NCBI GenBank assembly: GCA_029263315.1
Contig: JAJCXR010000053.1
Coordinates: 310,001 to 374,000 of the forward strand
Reading direction: 5' to 3'
DNA: 64,000 bases
DNA from: Acidobacteriota bacterium
GTDB lineage: Bacteria; Acidobacteriota; Thermoanaerobaculia; Multivoradales; J023
Positions 51,665-60,355 of this stretch are shown in pieces. Positions within the stretch are counted from its first letter, which is position 1, and the number at the start of each line of letters is the position of its first letter. Both the position numbers and the translations under genes were made by a program. A model generated the notes under the pieces. It was not told the DNA's origin. It saw nothing but the letters and a program-made list of their open reading frames with translations, and did not search any database.

Positions 51665-52466
51665 GATCACCAGCCGCCAAAATGAGCGTTTGAAGGAGAT
51701 ACGGCGCTTGCGTCAAGGTAAGACGCTGCCCGGCCAGTCTCCGGATTCCCTGCGGATTCTTCTCGAGGGGCCCCACTTGCTCGTCGAAGCCCTGGGCGCC
51801 GAGCTCCCCCTGAGCACCCTGCTGATGAGCGAAGACTTCGCCGACAGCCCAACGGGCCAGGCGCTGCTTCCCCACCTGCCGCGCCGCCCCTTGGTGGCGG
51901 CGGCGGCGTTGCTCAATGAGCTCACCGACAGCGACTCGCCACGGGGCATCTTGGGGGTGGCGGAGCTGCCCCGCCGCCAGGTCGCCACCCTGCCTCGGGT
52001 CCCCGAGGCAGTTTATGTCTTCGCCGAGGGCCTACAGGACCCTGGCAACCTCGGGGCCCTGGCGCGCAGCCTCGAGGGTAGCGCCGCCGACGCCCTCTGC
52101 CTGGGTCCCGGTTGTGCCCATGCTCATCATCCCAGAGCCCTGCGGGCTTCCGCCGGCAGTCTGCTGCGTTTGCCTAACGTGCGTGCCACTCTAAGTCAGC
52201 TGCAAGCTCACCTGCAAGCTCTAGAGCCCCGCTACCTAGCATTGATGCCGCAGGGGGGCGCTGCCCTCTATGACACGGACCTGAGCCGCGGCTCCTTGGT
52301 GCTGATCGTGGGCTCGGAAGGTCAAGGTTTGAGCGCTGCGCTGCAAGGCCGGGCGGACCTCTCCTTGACCATTCCCATCGCGGCGCCCCTGGAATCCCTC
52401 AACGCCACCGTCGCTGCATCTCTCGTCGTCTTCGAGATCCGTCGACAACGTTTGGCGAAGGGCTGA
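51663..52466 (+). CDS. TrmH/SpoU-family RNA 2'-O-methyltransferase
   Basis: The 267-residue protein has an N-terminal substrate-binding domain beginning NERLKEIRRLRQGK and ILLEGPHLLVEAL. The SPOUT knot motifs follow: FAEGLQDPGNLGALARS (motif 1), LVLIVGSEGQGLS (motif 2) and LTIPIAAPLESLNATVAASLVVFE (motif 3). It should methylate a ribose in rRNA or tRNA using SAM. The ATG at 51663 shares the CATG palindrome with the start of the divergent DUF84 gene. TAAGAT lies 8 bases upstream and no ribosome site is visible. Confidence 0.9.
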   Translation: MITSRQNERLKEIRRLRQGKTLPGQSPDSLRILLEGPHLLVEALGAELPLSTLLMSEDFADSPTGQALLPHLPRRPLVAAAALLNELTDSDSPRGILGVAELPRRQVATLPRVPEAVYVFAEGLQDPGNLGALARSLEGSAADALCLGPGCAHAHHPRALRASAGSLLRLPNVRATLSQLQAHLQALEPRYLALMPQGGAALYDTDLSRGSLVLIVGSEGQGLSAALQGRADLSLTIPIAAPLESLNATVAASLVVFEIRRQRLAKG

Positions 52467-52488
52467 GCCGCCAACGGTTCTAGGCAGA

Positions 52489-53508
52489 TCAGCCGCCGGA
52501 AGACATCTCGGTGGCTTCGACCGGCACAAAGGTCACTTGAAACATCTTGGGCCAAAACTTGCCGGTCAACCAGAAGGTCTTGCTCAACGGGTCGTAGGCG
52601 ATGCCGTTGAGCACATCGACCATGGTTTTCTCACGCTCTTCCAGCAAACCCGAGGCGTCGATCACCGCGTTGACGACGCCGTTCTCGGGATCGATCCGCA
52701 GGATGCGCTCCTGGCCCCAAACATTGGCATAGAGGTCGCCTTCGGCAAACTCCAATTCATTGAGATCGACCATCGGCCGGCCTTGATGGCGGATCTCGAG
52801 GGTCGAGCGCCAACGAAAATCCTGAGGGTCCCGGTAGGTGATGCGTGAGCTGCCGTCGCTCATCAGCAGGCGGCCTTGGTCATAGGCCAGGCCCCAGCCC
52901 TCGCCGTTGTAACCAAATTCGTCGATCACCTCCAGAGTGGCGAGATCATAGGCAAACGCCACACCGGCTTTCCAGGTGAGCTGCACCAGACGATCCTCCA
53001 CCAAGGCCAGGCCTTCGCCAAAGAGGTTGGGATCCAAGGCCTTGCGATGGAGCACGCGACCGGTGGTCGGATCGACCTGGCGAAGGCTGGACTTGCCATA
53101 GAGCCCAGTGCTCTCGTAGAGCACTCCCCCGTCCCACACCAGGCCTTGGGTGAAGGCGGTGGGGTCATGGGGGTAAATGGCCTCGATCTTGACCTTCAAC
53201 TGTTCCACAGTAACGAGCCCCTTCCCCCGTTGCGTTTCCTTCTGAGCTTCGTCCAGCGGCACAGATGGTGATTCTTGGGACTGCCCCTCTCCGGCGGCGG
53301 CTGCCGGACGGTTTTGCGAGGACGGCTCCACACCACTGCTCGTTTCTACCGAGCATCCCCACAAGACAAGGGCCCAGGGAATGAGAGCCCCAAAGATGAG
53401 GGCTCCGAAGTTGAGAGCTCCAAGCCTCGAGTCCCGAGGCTTCAGCCCCCAAGGAACCGACCCGCGATGGCGGCCGAAGCGGCGAGCTGTGGGAATCTCC
53501 AGCTCCAT
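52489..53508 (-). CDS. Glutaminyl-peptide cyclotransferase (beta-propeller type) lipoprotein
   Basis: The 339-residue protein matches bacterial glutamine cyclotransferase: IYPHDPTAFTQGLVWDGGVLYESTGLYGKSSLRQVD, FGEGLALVEDRLVQLTWK, GEGWGLAYDQGRLLMSDGSS, NELEFAEGDLYANVW and VLNGIAYDPLSKTFWLTGKFWPKMF. It cyclises N-terminal glutamine to pyroglutamate. The N-terminus has a hydrophobic region ending VLWGC (Cys52), a lipobox. The hydrophobic part contains a GALNF-GALIF-GALIP repeat. I used ATG 53508; upstream ATGs at 53526 and 53616 are possible and would overlap the OPT gene. Confidence 0.85.
   Translation of the reverse strand: MELEIPTARRFGRHRGSVPWGLKPRDSRLGALNFGALIFGALIPWALVLWGCSVETSSGVEPSSQNRPAAAAGEGQSQESPSVPLDEAQKETQRGKGLVTVEQLKVKIEAIYPHDPTAFTQGLVWDGGVLYESTGLYGKSSLRQVDPTTGRVLHRKALDPNLFGEGLALVEDRLVQLTWKAGVAFAYDLATLEVIDEFGYNGEGWGLAYDQGRLLMSDGSSRITYRDPQDFRWRSTLEIRHQGRPMVDLNELEFAEGDLYANVWGQERILRIDPENGVVNAVIDASGLLEEREKTMVDVLNGIAYDPLSKTFWLTGKFWPKMFQVTFVPVEATEMSSGG
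53381..53425 (-). repeat. Three 15-bp units in the cyclotransferase signal peptide
   Basis: Units at 53381, 53396 and 53411 share the pattern (A/T)TGAG(A/G)GC(C/T)CC(A/G)A. They encode the GAL-x-x repeat forming the signal peptide's hydrophobic core. Confidence 0.8.
53422..53442. other. 8-bp perfect inverted repeat at the 5' end of the cyclotransferase gene
   Basis: AAGCCTCG and CGAGGCTT flank a five-base loop. In the mRNA it would form a hairpin just inside the coding region, about 65-85 bases after the chosen start, and could affect translation. Confidence 0.5.
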
Positions 53509-53594
53509 CGACTGCGGCAACATCATAACCACCACGGGCCCCATGTCCATAGCCAGTTGCTCATGATCGAAACACGATCTTACCAAAGGCCTGC

Positions 53595-55574
53595 TCAGGC
53601 TTCGCTGCGTCGGCACGACAGCTTCCAGAACAGGGCGATGAGCCCGGCGAAGAGCAAGGCCGCCAGCCAGGGCGCCAGGGGACCCGACCAGGCGGTGCCG
53701 ATACCCTTCGGGGAATGACCCAAAAACCCGGCAGCGACCGCAATGCCGACCCCGAGCAGACCTTCACCGCCCACCAGACCCGATCCGAATAGCACCCCTT
53801 GCTCCCGTCGTTCCGCCGCATCGTCTTCATTCGCCGCCGTCTTCTCGGCAAAATGCCGCAGCAGGCCACCGAGGTAGACCGGCACCATGGTCGAAAGGGG
53901 TAGGTAGACACCGACGGCAAAAGGCAGGCTAGGGATCCCCAAGACCTCGATGAACAGGGTCAGGCCGACGCCGATGCCAATCAGACCCCAGGGCAAGTTA
54001 CTGTCGAGCACGCCTTCGATGACCAATTGCATGAGCGTTGCTTGCGGCGCCGGAATCTCCTCGTTGCCAAAGCCGTAGGTATCGCCGATCTTGATCACCG
54101 TCCAACAGACGGCGGCGGCGCAGGTGAGCACACCGATCAGCTCGCCCATCTGCTGGCGCCTCGGGGTCGCCCCGAGGAGAAAGCCGGTCTTCAAGTCCTG
54201 CGACGTATCGCCGGCGATGGAAGCTGCGATAGCCACGACACAGCCCACGGTCACGGCGGCGATCTTGCCGCTGGAATCGGTCCACCCCATGAGCAGGAAC
54301 ACCGTCGAGGTGCCGAGCAGGGTGGCGATAGTCATGCCACTGGTGGGATTGGAGGTAACCCCCACCAAACCGACGATGCGCGATGAGACGGTGACGAAAA
54401 AGAAGGCGAAGATCACCACCAAGACCGCCGCCACGGCGCGCATGCCGAAGTTGTCGATGGTGCCGAAGGCCTGGCGCACAAAGCTCAAAACCAAAACCAC
54501 CACCAGGGCTCCGATGGCCACGACTTTCAGAGGCAGGTCATGATCCGTCCGGAGCACTGAGGCGGGGGCGTCCCCTTCGACCCGCTGGCGCAGCTGGCGG
54601 CTCCCGATGCTAAAGCTCTCCCACATCGTCGGCAGGGAGCGAATCAGCGTCAAGATGCCCGCCGTGGCGACGGCGCCGGCTCCGATGTAGCGGACGTAGC
54701 GGTTCCATAAATCGCCGGCCGACATGTCGGCGATCAATTGCTGCGTCTCCGGGTAGAGGGGCGCCGCGGCACTGTCACCGAAGAGGGCGATCACCGGAAT
54801 GATCACCACCCACGACAGCAGTCCCCCGCCCACCATGATGGCCGCCACCTTGGGGCCGAGGATGAAGCCGACACCCAGCAGGGCGGACGACATCTCCGAC
54901 TTGATCTCCGACTTGGGCAAGACCGGCAAGGTCAAGCCCACTTTGTCGGGCAGGGCTTTGAGACCGCCATACACGAACTTGATCAAGGCGCCGGCCCCAA
55001 GGCCGAAGAAGACGTTGCGGGCCCGCGCCCCACCCGTCTCACTGGCCACCAAGACCTCGGCACAGGCGGTGCCCTCCGGATAGGGCAACTTGCCATGCTC
55101 ACCGGCGATGAGATAGCGGCGCAGCGGGATCATGAACAGCACACCCAAAACGCCACCGCTCATCGCCAAGAGGGTCATTTGCAGGAGGGTCGGATCAAAT
55201 CCCCAAATGAACAATACCGGCAGAGTGAAGATGACGCCGCTGGCCACCGAGCTGGAAGCCGAGCCCACGGTCTGCGAAAAGTTGGCCTCCAACAGGGTCG
55301 ACTTGACCCCGACCCCGGAAAGTGCCCGAAACACCGCCACCGTCAACACCGCCACCGGAATCGAGGTGGAGATGGTCAAACCGGCCCGCAACCCCAGGTA
55401 GGCATTGGCGGCGCCGAAGATGACACCGAAGATAATACCGAGGACAAGGGCCCGAAGAGTGATCTCCAACGGTTCCTGGGTCGCCGGAACGTAAGGTTCG
55501 TAGGTCTGGCCGGGCGCCAGGGGCTCGTAGGCTTGGCGGCTCAGACCGCTCTTGGATGCGCTATCGGACATCAT
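53595..55574 (-). CDS. OPT-family oligopeptide transporter
   Basis: The 659-residue protein has about 14-16 hydrophobic segments. The OPT-type landmarks are FGAANAYLGLRAGLTISTSIPVAV, LLEANFSQTVGSASSSVASGVIFTLP, GKLPYPEGTACAEVL and SIAGDTSQDLKTGFLLGATPRRQQ. OPT proteins carry oligopeptides or metal chelates with protons across the inner membrane. The start has GGAAGGT a few bases upstream of two consecutive ATGs; either may be used. It lies upstream of the cyclotransferase on the same strand with 86 bp between, so they may share a peptide-related role. Confidence 0.93.
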   Translation of the reverse strand: MMSDSASKSGLSRQAYEPLAPGQTYEPYVPATQEPLEITLRALVLGIIFGVIFGAANAYLGLRAGLTISTSIPVAVLTVAVFRALSGVGVKSTLLEANFSQTVGSASSSVASGVIFTLPVLFIWGFDPTLLQMTLLAMSGGVLGVLFMIPLRRYLIAGEHGKLPYPEGTACAEVLVASETGGARARNVFFGLGAGALIKFVYGGLKALPDKVGLTLPVLPKSEIKSEMSSALLGVGFILGPKVAAIMVGGGLLSWVVIIPVIALFGDSAAAPLYPETQQLIADMSAGDLWNRYVRYIGAGAVATAGILTLIRSLPTMWESFSIGSRQLRQRVEGDAPASVLRTDHDLPLKVVAIGALVVVLVLSFVRQAFGTIDNFGMRAVAAVLVVIFAFFFVTVSSRIVGLVGVTSNPTSGMTIATLLGTSTVFLLMGWTDSSGKIAAVTVGCVVAIAASIAGDTSQDLKTGFLLGATPRRQQMGELIGVLTCAAAVCWTVIKIGDTYGFGNEEIPAPQATLMQLVIEGVLDSNLPWGLIGIGVGLTLFIEVLGIPSLPFAVGVYLPLSTMVPVYLGGLLRHFAEKTAANEDDAAERREQGVLFGSGLVGGEGLLGVGIAVAAGFLGHSPKGIGTAWSGPLAPWLAALLFAGLIALFWKLSCRRSEA

Positions 55575-55694
55575 TTACCTTCCATATCGGATGCTTCCTG
55601 TGAGGTGCTCCCGCGGGGGCACCGGGTGAGACGTCGAGGGGGCGGTGGCGGAAGTCTAACAAGATCCGGCCCAGAAACGGCTCGGGCTGACGGC

Positions 55695-58277
55695 TCAAGG
55701 CCCCCCGTCACAACCCTGCGCCGACCCCGGGTCTTGCCCTGCCGAGGCCCAAGGAAGTGGATCCGCCGAGGCGCCGCCGATGGGGCTGCCTGGGGGCATC
55801 TCATCGGCCACCTTGTTGACCGCCGCGTAGAGGCTCATGCGACGCTCCGCAAAACGGTCGATGGCCTCCCCCAGGGCAAAGCCATGGGCCTGGGAGCGAT
55901 CGAGACTTTGACGCAGCTGGTCCAAATGCCAGGCGGCGGCGGTGCGCACCTCCGGCGTCGCCCAGCTGTCGGCCAGGACCATCAGCCGTTCGACAAAAAC
56001 CCATTGCGTCAGGCGGCGTAGGGCCCCGTGACGGGGGCTCTCCTGCGGGCTGGCGAAGACTTGCCGGTCGATGGCCTGCAAGATCGCATCGACCCCCGGC
56101 TGCCCCTCCAGGCGGCGCTCGAAATCCACCACCCGGGCCAGGCGCTCCCCCTGCAACAACCCCTGGAGCACTTGATCCGCAGCGCTGCGGGCGGCTCCCA
56201 AGGCATCGAAGGTGGGGGCCGTGGCGCTGGCGAAGAGCTCGCGATGGGGAGGATGGTGGAACGGCCGTGGGGTCATCAAGGCGAGCACCGACTCCGGCAC
56301 ATCGAGGCTCTCAGGGGAGAGAACCGAAAGGATGACCTCCACTGCACGACCTTGACGCTCCCCGTCCACCGGCCGGGTGGACCACTGGCCATCCCCCACC
56401 AGGGCATAGTTGTATTCCAGCCCACCGATCACTTTGACGGCGGCCTCCAGCTGATATCGGTGGTAGAAGTACAGGGGTGCCAGAACCTCCTCCAGCTCGG
56501 CCAGCGGACGGCCGCTGGCCAACCGATCGACACCGAAGCGGTCCAGGGCGAAGCGGCGCACCGCCAAGGTTTCAGCTAGGGCCTCCACCGGATCGCTGCC
56601 GTTGTCCCACAGATTGGCCCTCGGCTCGGCGGCGCTCGGCGGACGGGCGTCTTCGTCGGTGAGGAAGACGTATCCGTCGGTCAGCCCCTGGCGGACGATG
56701 GCTTGCAGAAATTCCTTTTCGTCGGCCCCCGGTGGCACCTCGGCGTAGGCGAAGCGGACCGAATGGATATCCCACACCCCCATTCCGACGCCATAGGCCC
56801 GTGAAAAATCCAAGGCCCCGTCCTGCAATTGCACCCAAGGGGCCGGATAGTCCATCACCGAAGCCCGGTCACCGAAGGTGCTGGCGGCGAAGTTGTGGGC
56901 AAATCCCAAGGTATGTCCCACCTCATGGGCGGCCAACTGGCGAATACGCGCCAAGGCCAGCTGGATGGGATCATCGTCGGCACCGCTGCCCGTCTTCGCC
57001 ACCCCGGCCAGGGCCTCGAAGATCAACCGATCCTGCCGCACCCGCAAGGAGCCCAGGTTGACATGACCTTTGATCACCTCGCCGCTGCGGGGGTCGATCA
57101 ACGAGGAGCCATAGGACCAGCCGCGGGTTGAACGGTGAACCCACTGAATGACGTTGTAGCGGGCATCGAGGGGGTGCACACCCTCCGGCAGCAGCGCAAC
57201 CCGGAAGGCATCGATGAATCCGGCCGCCTCGAAGGCTTCGGCCCACCAGCGGGCACCGTCCAGCAAGGCACCGCGTACAGGCTCCGGGGCCCCCGGATCG
57301 AGGTAATAGACGATGGGCTCCCGCACCGTCGAGCGCTCGGCGGAAGGGTCGGTTTTCTCCAGACGATGACGGATCAACCAGCGTTGCTCGACGGGTTCGT
57401 CGAGGTCCGCCGCATAGTCCTTGTACTCGACGGCATAGGACGCCATGCGCGGATCGAAGGGCCGGCGCTGGAACCCCGGCTCCGGGGGGCGTACCAGGGA
57501 GTAGTGCTGCACCAGGGTGATCTGCTGCGGCAACGGCGCCGTCTGCTGCACCTGCTCTCCGGGCTCGCCGCCGCCGTAGGTCAGGATGGCTTGAAGCTCC
57601 ACGTTGTCGGGAAATGCCAGGCAGTTGGCATAGTCCACCAAGCTGCGGTTGGTGTCGAGGCTGAAGCTGCCTTGCTGGGTTTCGCTCAAAGTACCGGCGA
57701 CGCCGTGGGCATCGCGCAACAGGAAGGAGGTGAAATCCACCAGGCTTCGGCCATCTTCGTCGCGGGCCACGATGTCCTGGGCCCAGAGGATGGAGGTGGC
57801 GAAGGACTCGGCGGTGGCTCGGACCTCGGCTGGATCCTCGCTGATGGCGCGGAAACGCAGATTGGGCGCCTCGACGAATACCTTGGAGCCCAGGCGGCGC
57901 AAGTGCAAGTAGCGGCTATCGCTCACTTGACCGCGATCCAAGCCAACGGGATTGGAGCCCAATCCAGTGGTCAAACCCTCGATATAGATCAGCTCACTGA
58001 CCAAGCCGTCGGACGAGCGCGGTGCGGCCACTTCGAGCCAGACCTTGCCCTGCTCGGGATCGAGATAGAAGGCCAGGAAACCGTCACGGCGCTCCAGACC
58101 TGCCGTCTTCTCGGCCACCGTGGGAAGCCCCTTCTCAGCCTTCTCTTCCTCCTTGGCTTGGCTCTTGCCCGCTTTGCCCTTGGCCTGCGCTGCGAGCAGC
58201 GGCGCCGGCGAAATCAAGGAAAGGCACAGGCAGGCGCCCAGGGTCAGAACCATCCACCAGCTCAGTCGGCGTATCAT
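55695..58277 (-). CDS. Secreted zinc-dependent metalloprotease with DUF5117/DUF4953-type architecture
   Basis: The 860-residue protein has a signal peptide (WWMVLTLGACLCLSLISPAPLLAA). A large N-terminal beta-rich domain follows (KTAGLERRDGFLAFYLDPEQGKVWLEV to VEYKDYAADLDEPVEQRW). The catalytic domain has the metzincin-type zinc site HEVGHTLGFAH (His451, Glu452, His455, His461) and the Met-turn SVMDYPAP. The C-terminal third is helical. It is expected to act in the periplasm or outside. I chose ATG 58277, with GAGGAG 10 bases upstream, over ATGs 7 and 6 codons earlier. The 120 bp between its stop and the OPT gene hold nothing recognised. Confidence 0.9.
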   Translation of the reverse strand: MIRRLSWWMVLTLGACLCLSLISPAPLLAAQAKGKAGKSQAKEEEKAEKGLPTVAEKTAGLERRDGFLAFYLDPEQGKVWLEVAAPRSSDGLVSELIYIEGLTTGLGSNPVGLDRGQVSDSRYLHLRRLGSKVFVEAPNLRFRAISEDPAEVRATAESFATSILWAQDIVARDEDGRSLVDFTSFLLRDAHGVAGTLSETQQGSFSLDTNRSLVDYANCLAFPDNVELQAILTYGGGEPGEQVQQTAPLPQQITLVQHYSLVRPPEPGFQRRPFDPRMASYAVEYKDYAADLDEPVEQRWLIRHRLEKTDPSAERSTVREPIVYYLDPGAPEPVRGALLDGARWWAEAFEAAGFIDAFRVALLPEGVHPLDARYNVIQWVHRSTRGWSYGSSLIDPRSGEVIKGHVNLGSLRVRQDRLIFEALAGVAKTGSGADDDPIQLALARIRQLAAHEVGHTLGFAHNFAASTFGDRASVMDYPAPWVQLQDGALDFSRAYGVGMGVWDIHSVRFAYAEVPPGADEKEFLQAIVRQGLTDGYVFLTDEDARPPSAAEPRANLWDNGSDPVEALAETLAVRRFALDRFGVDRLASGRPLAELEEVLAPLYFYHRYQLEAAVKVIGGLEYNYALVGDGQWSTRPVDGERQGRAVEVILSVLSPESLDVPESVLALMTPRPFHHPPHRELFASATAPTFDALGAARSAADQVLQGLLQGERLARVVDFERRLEGQPGVDAILQAIDRQVFASPQESPRHGALRRLTQWVFVERLMVLADSWATPEVRTAAAWHLDQLRQSLDRSQAHGFALGEAIDRFAERRMSLYAAVNKVADEMPPGSPIGGASADPLPWASAGQDPGSAQGCDGGP

Positions 58278-58293
58278 CGCTGTCCATCTCCTC

Positions 58294-58306
58294 ATCATCT
58301 GATGAT
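58294..58306. promoter_or_regulatory. Small palindrome upstream of the metalloprotease
   Basis: ATCATCTGATGAT is a perfect 13-base palindrome just upstream of the metalloprotease ribosome site, beside AATAAT on the minus strand, which could be a -10 box. It may be an operator. The rest of the 275-bp divergent gap to 58552 shows nothing clear. Confidence 0.3.
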
Positions 58307-58552
58307 TATTCTCTCCGCTGTGCGGTCGTCGCGGTCCTCAGCTTGGGGACCGCTTGCTGCCCTTGATGAGCGCATCACGTCCACCGCAGGAGCCGGAACG
58401 CCGTCTATCGTCGCAGGGGCGCCGAAGCATACCATCGCCGAGGTCGGCTGAGCCTGCGGCTTGCGACCTCCTTTGATAGAGTCGTCCCACCTACTGCAAC
58501 TTCCCTACCGCAACTTCAAATCCAAGCTTTATGCCCCAGCCGGAGACCACCC

Positions 58553-60304
58553 GTGACCCTGCGCCCGTATCTGATCCTCGCCTGCGCCGTTCTGTGTTTT
58601 TCCTTTCCCATGCTCGCCCAGGACGCAACGGCGTCCCCCGGCGACGCTCCTGAGACGCCAACCGAGACGCCAACCGGGACGGTTGGCATCCCACCGTCCC
58701 TGGCCTCTGCCCGCGCCACCGTTCAGACCTTTCTCGAAGCATTCGACGACAACAAACGTCCCGAGGGCGTCGACACCCTGGAACAGGCCGCCACCACCCT
58801 CGATCTATCGCAGATTCGCCAGGATGTGCGGCAAGTCAAGGGCCAGGAGATCGCCTGGAAGCTCAAGCAGGTGCTCGACCGCATCGAGCGCATCGACTTT
58901 GCAACGCTCAGCAACGATCCGCAGGCGTCACCGTGGACCCTGCCGGTGGCTGACGTCGGCCATGTCGAAGTGGCGCCCAACGACGAGGGCGTCTGGCTCT
59001 TCACCGCCGAGACAGTGGCCTCGGTGCCACAGTTTCTGCAAGCGGTTCGCGATCAGGACATCGTCGAGGGGGTCACCGAAGCCACGCCGATGACCTTCTC
59101 GCAGTGGCTGCGCGAGCAAATACCCCCCTCCCTCCAACAGCAGAGTTTTCTCTTGGAATACTGGCAGTGGTTGGCCCTGGGCGCCCTTGTACTGTTGGGC
59201 ACCCTGCTGCAATGGCTGGTGCGACGCAGCGGCCGGGCGCTCATCGAGGGCTATCTGGCGGCGCGCCTGGAAAGCATCACCGCGGAGGAGACGGCGCAAG
59301 CGATGCGACCGGTGGGCTGGCTCGTCGCCGCCCTGCTCTGGTGGTTCGGCATCCTCTGGTTCGGGCTTCCCACCGAGGTGCTCGAGATCCTGGTGGTGGC
59401 GGTGCGTTTCTTTGCCGCCTGCGCCTTTGTCGCCGCCGCCTATCGCCTGGCCGACGCCTTCGCCTCGGTGCTCGAGGTGCGGGCCACCAAGTCGGCGAGC
59501 AAGGCCGATGACTTGCTGGTTCCCCTGTTCCGCAAATCCTCCAAGGTCCTTGTTGTCGCTTTTGGTATCGCTTTCCTCGCCGAGACCTTGCAGCTACCGG
59601 TCAGGAGCGTCATCGCCGGTCTGGGTATCGGTGGTTTGGCCGTCGCCTTGGCGGCCCAGGACGCCATCAAAAACTTCTTCGGCTCCTTGATGATCATCTT
59701 CGATCGCCCCTTCTCGGTGGGGGATTGGGTGGTCATCGGCGACGTCGAAGGCACGGTGGTCGAGCTCGGCTTCCGCAGCACCCGCATCCGCACCTTCTAC
59801 GATTCCCTCATCACCCTCCCCAACTCCAACCTCATCAACGCCGCGGTGGACAACTACGGCGGCCGTCGCTACCGTCGTTGGAGCACCCGCCTGACCATCG
59901 CCTACGGCACCCCGCCGGACCGCATCGATGCCTTCTGCGAGGGCATCCGCGAGCTCGTCCGGCGGCATCCGGACACCCGCAAAGACGCCTTCGAGGTGCA
60001 CCTCAACGGCTTCGGCGCCTCGGCCCTCGAGATCATGCTCTACGTCTTTTTCACCAATGACACCTGGAGCGGTGAGCTGCGTGAAAAACACAGCCTAGCC
60101 CTTGATATCTTGCGCTTGGCGGAGCACCTGGAGGTGGAATTCGCCTTCCCCACCCAGACCCTCTTCCTGCAACGGCCGCAGGAGCAAGAGGCCAGCTCCC
60201 TCAAAGACTTCGGCAGCGCCCGCCAACAGGCCTTCGAACGGGGTCGGGAGCTGGCGGCGCAATTGGTGGCCGGTAGTGTCGAAGAGGCTAAGGGCAAGCC
60301 GTAG
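58553..60304 (+). CDS. MscS-family mechanosensitive channel with a periplasmic N-terminal domain
   Basis: The 583-residue protein starts at a GTG with GGAG 8 bases upstream. A signal peptide (ILACAVLCFSFPMLAQ) is followed by a periplasmic region of about 165 residues that begins with a Thr/Pro-rich repeat. Membrane helices then lead to the pore-lining TM3 motif GLGIGGLAVALAAQDAIKNF, the FDRPFSVGDWV beta domain, and a C-terminal cytoplasmic cage (RRWSTRLTIAYGTPPDRI, EHLEVEFAFPTQTLFL). It opens under membrane tension to release osmolytes. A 12-bp unit (GAGACGCCAACC) is repeated at 58652 and 58664. Confidence 0.93.
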   Translation: MTLRPYLILACAVLCFSFPMLAQDATASPGDAPETPTETPTGTVGIPPSLASARATVQTFLEAFDDNKRPEGVDTLEQAATTLDLSQIRQDVRQVKGQEIAWKLKQVLDRIERIDFATLSNDPQASPWTLPVADVGHVEVAPNDEGVWLFTAETVASVPQFLQAVRDQDIVEGVTEATPMTFSQWLREQIPPSLQQQSFLLEYWQWLALGALVLLGTLLQWLVRRSGRALIEGYLAARLESITAEETAQAMRPVGWLVAALLWWFGILWFGLPTEVLEILVVAVRFFAACAFVAAAYRLADAFASVLEVRATKSASKADDLLVPLFRKSSKVLVVAFGIAFLAETLQLPVRSVIAGLGIGGLAVALAAQDAIKNFFGSLMIIFDRPFSVGDWVVIGDVEGTVVELGFRSTRIRTFYDSLITLPNSNLINAAVDNYGGRRYRRWSTRLTIAYGTPPDRIDAFCEGIRELVRRHPDTRKDAFEVHLNGFGASALEIMLYVFFTNDTWSGELREKHSLALDILRLAEHLEVEFAFPTQTLFLQRPQEQEASSLKDFGSARQQAFERGRELAAQLVAGSVEEAKGKP

Positions 60305-60329
60305 GTACCAATCGAGGGTACCCATCGAG
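60304..60329 (+). repeat. 13-bp tandem duplication after the MscS gene
   Basis: GGTACCAATCGAG (60304-60316) and GGTACCCATCGAG (60317-60329) differ by one base and lie directly at the end of the MscS gene, in the short gap to the convergent kinase fusion. Confidence 0.85.
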
Positions 60330-60355
60330 CTCGGCGGTCTTCGATGGTCGCCAGG

